Shown one piece after another: positions 33,863 through 35,491 of a stretch of DNA of 35,491 nucleotides. The position numbers and the translations under genes were made by a program. The notes beneath the pieces are model-generated. The model made no database searches and had not been told where the DNA came from. It saw nothing but the letters and a program-made list of their open reading frames with translations. The stretch is from contig CALMBF010000128.1 of NCBI GenBank assembly GCA_937860145.1, forward strand, positions 1 through 35,491. The letters run 5' to 3'. Source of the stretch: an uncultured Geobacter sp. (GTDB lineage: Bacteria; Desulfobacterota; Desulfuromonadia; Geobacterales; DSM-12255). How positions within the stretch are numbered: position 1 is the first letter of the stretch; every line of letters begins with the position of its first letter.

Positions 33863-34903
33863 ATGACGATGGAGAAGAGAACCGTTGCCGTGGCCATGAG
33901 CGGCGGCGTCGACTCGTCGGTGACCGCGGCCCTGCTGCAGCAGGCCGGCCACCGGGTGATCGGCATCACCATGCGCCTGTGGGACGGGCCCACGACCCAC
34001 ATCGAGGATGCGGCCCGCGTGGCCGACCATCTGGGGATCCCCCACCACGTGGCCGACCTGGAGCCCTGCTTCGCGGCGGAGGTGATGGGGTATTTCGTCC
34101 GCGAGTACGAGAGGGGGCGCACCCCGAACCCCTGCGCCCGCTGCAACAAGCTCCTCAAGTTCGGTGCCCTCATGGATACGGCCCGCAGCCTCGGGGCGGA
34201 GTGTCTGGCCACGGGGCACTATGCCCGGGTTGTCCGGGGCGACGATGGCGAGCCCCACCTGGTGGCGGCGGTGAACCGGAAAAAGGACCAGTCCTATTTC
34301 CTCTTCTCCCTGACCCGCGAGCTCCTCCGCGCCATCCTGTTCCCCCTCGGAGAGGTGCAGGACAAGCAGCAGGTCCGGGACCTGGCGGCCTCCCTCGGCC
34401 TGCCGGTGGCGGCCAAGGATGACAGCCAGGACATCTGCTTCATCCCGGGGGACGACTACATCGCCTTCCTGCAGGGGGCGGGTGTGAAGAGCTCGCCGGG
34501 TGAGTTCGTCCTCGCCGACGGCAGGGTGGTGGGGACCCACGGCGGCATCCACCGCTACACCGTCGGCCAGCGCCGTGGCATGGGGATCGCCTGGAGCGAG
34601 CCCCTCTACGTGCTGGGGATCGATGCGCCCGCCAACCGGATCATCGTCGGCACGGAGGGGGAACTGTACCGGGACGGCTTCACCATCGGCGACTGCAACT
34701 GGATCGTGCCGGCCGGGGAGGAGCCGTTCCCGGCCCTCTGCCGCATCCGCTACCGTCACAAACCGGTGGCCTGCACGGTTGCGCCACTCCCGGGCGGACG
34801 GGCGGCTATCCGTTTCGAAAAACCGGAAAAAGGGGTGACCCCGGGGCAGGTGGCGGTGTTTTATGATGGAGAGGAAGTGCTGGGCGGGGGGTGGATCGAT
34901 TGA
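33863..34903 (+). CDS. mnmA: tRNA-specific 2-thiouridylase MnmA
   Basis: A 346-residue enzyme that puts the 2-thio group on wobble uridine 34 of Lys, Glu and Gln tRNAs, using ATP and a persulfide sulfur donor. The PP-loop is VAMSGGVDSSV near the N-terminus. The first catalytic cysteine is in TPNPCARCNK and the second in DSQDICFIP; GQRRGMGIA marks the central domain. ATG 33863 has GAGGTG at 6 nt; a GTG at 33854 is less likely because it overlaps that site. It follows the cysE terminator at once, so it needs its own promoter, not recognised in the 72-bp gap, or relies on read-through. Confidence 0.97.
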   Translation: MTMEKRTVAVAMSGGVDSSVTAALLQQAGHRVIGITMRLWDGPTTHIEDAARVADHLGIPHHVADLEPCFAAEVMGYFVREYERGRTPNPCARCNKLLKFGALMDTARSLGAECLATGHYARVVRGDDGEPHLVAAVNRKKDQSYFLFSLTRELLRAILFPLGEVQDKQQVRDLAASLGLPVAAKDDSQDICFIPGDDYIAFLQGAGVKSSPGEFVLADGRVVGTHGGIHRYTVGQRRGMGIAWSEPLYVLGIDAPANRIIVGTEGELYRDGFTIGDCNWIVPAGEEPFPALCRIRYRHKPVACTVAPLPGGRAAIRFEKPEKGVTPGQVAVFYDGEEVLGGGWID

Positions 34904-34955
34904 TTCTAATCCCAGGGGGCAGGGCGTATGCGGCGAGTGGACGATGCCTGCATTC

Positions 34956-35088
34956 GCGCTGCCGATCTCTTTCTGTACTTCTAGACTCATTCCGCTGCAG
35001 CCGATAAACTCGCCCTCGCGGGCTCGGACAGTATCGGCTGCTGCCGCTCCATGTCGCCAAGAAGTACAACGAAAGAGCTCCAAGGCGC
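34956..35088. repeat. 133-bp imperfect palindrome between mnmA and mtaB
   Basis: The inner stem GCAGCCGATA/TATCGGCTGC (34997-35006 with 35032-35041) is perfect over 10 bp, and the 25-nt space holds GCCC-tcgc-GGGC. Outer arms pair CTCTTTC-TGTACTTCT (left, 34967-34982) with the complement of AGAAGTACAACGAAAGAG (right, 35060-35077), apart from a 2-nt bulge. Weaker pairing extends to GCGC on both ends. The RNA of either strand could fold into a long cruciform-like hairpin. It has no T-run and codes for nothing. It looks like a small dispersed repeat (REP- or MITE-like) or a structured RNA element. Confidence 0.65.
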
Positions 35089-35147
35089 TCATTACGGCAC
35101 CCTCCACTCGCCGACCGGCACACGTTGCCGTTGATAGGAAAACCTCC

Positions 35148-35491
35148 ATGAAAAAAGTCGCCATTACCACCCTGGGGTGCAAGACCAACCAGTTCGAGTC
35201 CGCCGCCATGACCGAGGCCCTGGAGCGGGACGGTTACCAGCTGGTCCCCTTTGCCGCCGGGGCGGACATCTACATCGTCAACACCTGTACCGTCACCGCC
35301 CGGACCGATGCGGAGTCGCGCCGGCTGATCCGCCGCGCCTCCCGCTGGAACCCCGAGGGGAAGATCGTGGTGACCGGCTGCTACGCCCAGCTGGCGGCCG
35401 ATGACCTGAAGGAGCTCCCCGGCGTTGCCCTGGTCATGGGCAACCGGGAAAAGGGGGGGGTGACCGCCCTGCTGCAGGAGCTGGAGGGGGG
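35148..35491 (+). CDS. mtaB: MtaB-type tRNA methylthiotransferase (N-terminal part, runs off the right edge)
   Basis: The first 114 codons of a MiaB-family radical SAM enzyme, which methylthiolates N6-threonylcarbamoyladenosine 37 of tRNA. The N-terminal UPF0004 domain has its three auxiliary-cluster cysteines in ITTLGCKTNQFES, VNTCTVT and VTGCYAQ. LGCKTNQ rather than LGCxMN and the Asp-Ala-Glu-Ser piece TARTDAESRR point to MtaB rather than MiaB or RimO. ATG 35148 is preceded by TAGGAA about 7 nt upstream. The radical SAM and TRAM parts lie beyond the window. With mnmA and mnmM it is the third tRNA-modification gene here. Confidence 0.93.
   Translation, partial: MKKVAITTLGCKTNQFESAAMTEALERDGYQLVPFAAGADIYIVNTCTVTARTDAESRRLIRRASRWNPEGKIVVTGCYAQLAADDLKELPGVALVMGNREKGGVTALLQELEG

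Noticed and set aside
33845-35209. A 454-codon minus-strand frame opposite mnmA and across the palindrome
   Set aside because: It lies antisense to a fully recognisable mnmA and crosses the intergenic palindrome; composition is that of a reverse-strand artefact.

Overview
The window looks like chromosome from a GC-rich member of the Geobacteraceae / Desulfuromonadales (Geobacter-like). The inference rests on three things: clustered multiheme c-type cytochromes next to an outer-membrane beta-barrel, a hopanoid operon in an apparently anaerobic-type genome, and a high density of PAS/GAF histidine kinases with an HD-GYP protein. No tRNA, rRNA, CRISPR array, complete insertion sequence or phage gene was recognised. 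Both ends cut through genes: an ABC permease at the left and mtaB at the right.

Layout. (1) 1-918, minus strand: a His-rich four-helix membrane protein followed by the start of a MacB/FtsX-type ABC permease. (2) 919-1678: a long gene-free stretch ending in a terminator. (3) 1679-5221, minus: a compact operon of beta-barrel porin, 8-heme periplasmic cytochrome and 9-heme outer-membrane lipoprotein cytochrome, the gene pattern of a porin-cytochrome conduit for extracellular electron transfer. (4) 5513-7027: rsmI and a short PrmA-like methyltransferase, divergent. (5) 7123-9999, minus: a YeeE/YedE (TsuA-type) thiosulfate transporter, a TusA-like protein and a histidine kinase with a Cys-rich PAS domain, apparently one operon with a clear promoter and closing hairpin. 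(6) 10145-11803, minus: a fatty-acid-type acyl-CoA synthetase. (7) 12022-18386, plus: four signalling genes, namely a multi-PAS/GAF kinase, a stand-alone receiver, a membrane kinase carrying two degenerate receivers, and a GAF-HD-GYP protein.

(8) 18379-25146: hopanoid genes. shc, hpnA and dxs are joined by ATGA overlaps, so isoprenoid precursor supply and cyclisation are expressed together. hpnH lies further along the same strand, separated from dxs by a monoheme cytochrome gene on the opposite strand. hpnI (30850-31986) is a detached member of the same pathway. (9) 25278-30725: an mnmM-like tRNA methyltransferase, a DMT-family permease that may be leaderless, then an operon of a nitrilase-family amidase, nadE, a yraN-type nuclease and a membrane TPR protein. 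The first two look like a split glutamine-dependent NAD synthetase. (10) 32067-35491, plus: a zinc-ribbon membrane protein, cysE under a promoter that carries a perfect palindrome typical of Rrf2-type control, mnmA, a 133-bp imperfect palindrome, and the start of mtaB.

The less ordinary points are the porin-cytochrome operon, the coupling of a Cys-rich sensor kinase to thiosulfate uptake, the pseudo-receiver kinase next to hopanoid genes, the palindrome between mnmA and mtaB, and the cysE operator. Everything is read by eye from sequence; no alignment or structure prediction was run.
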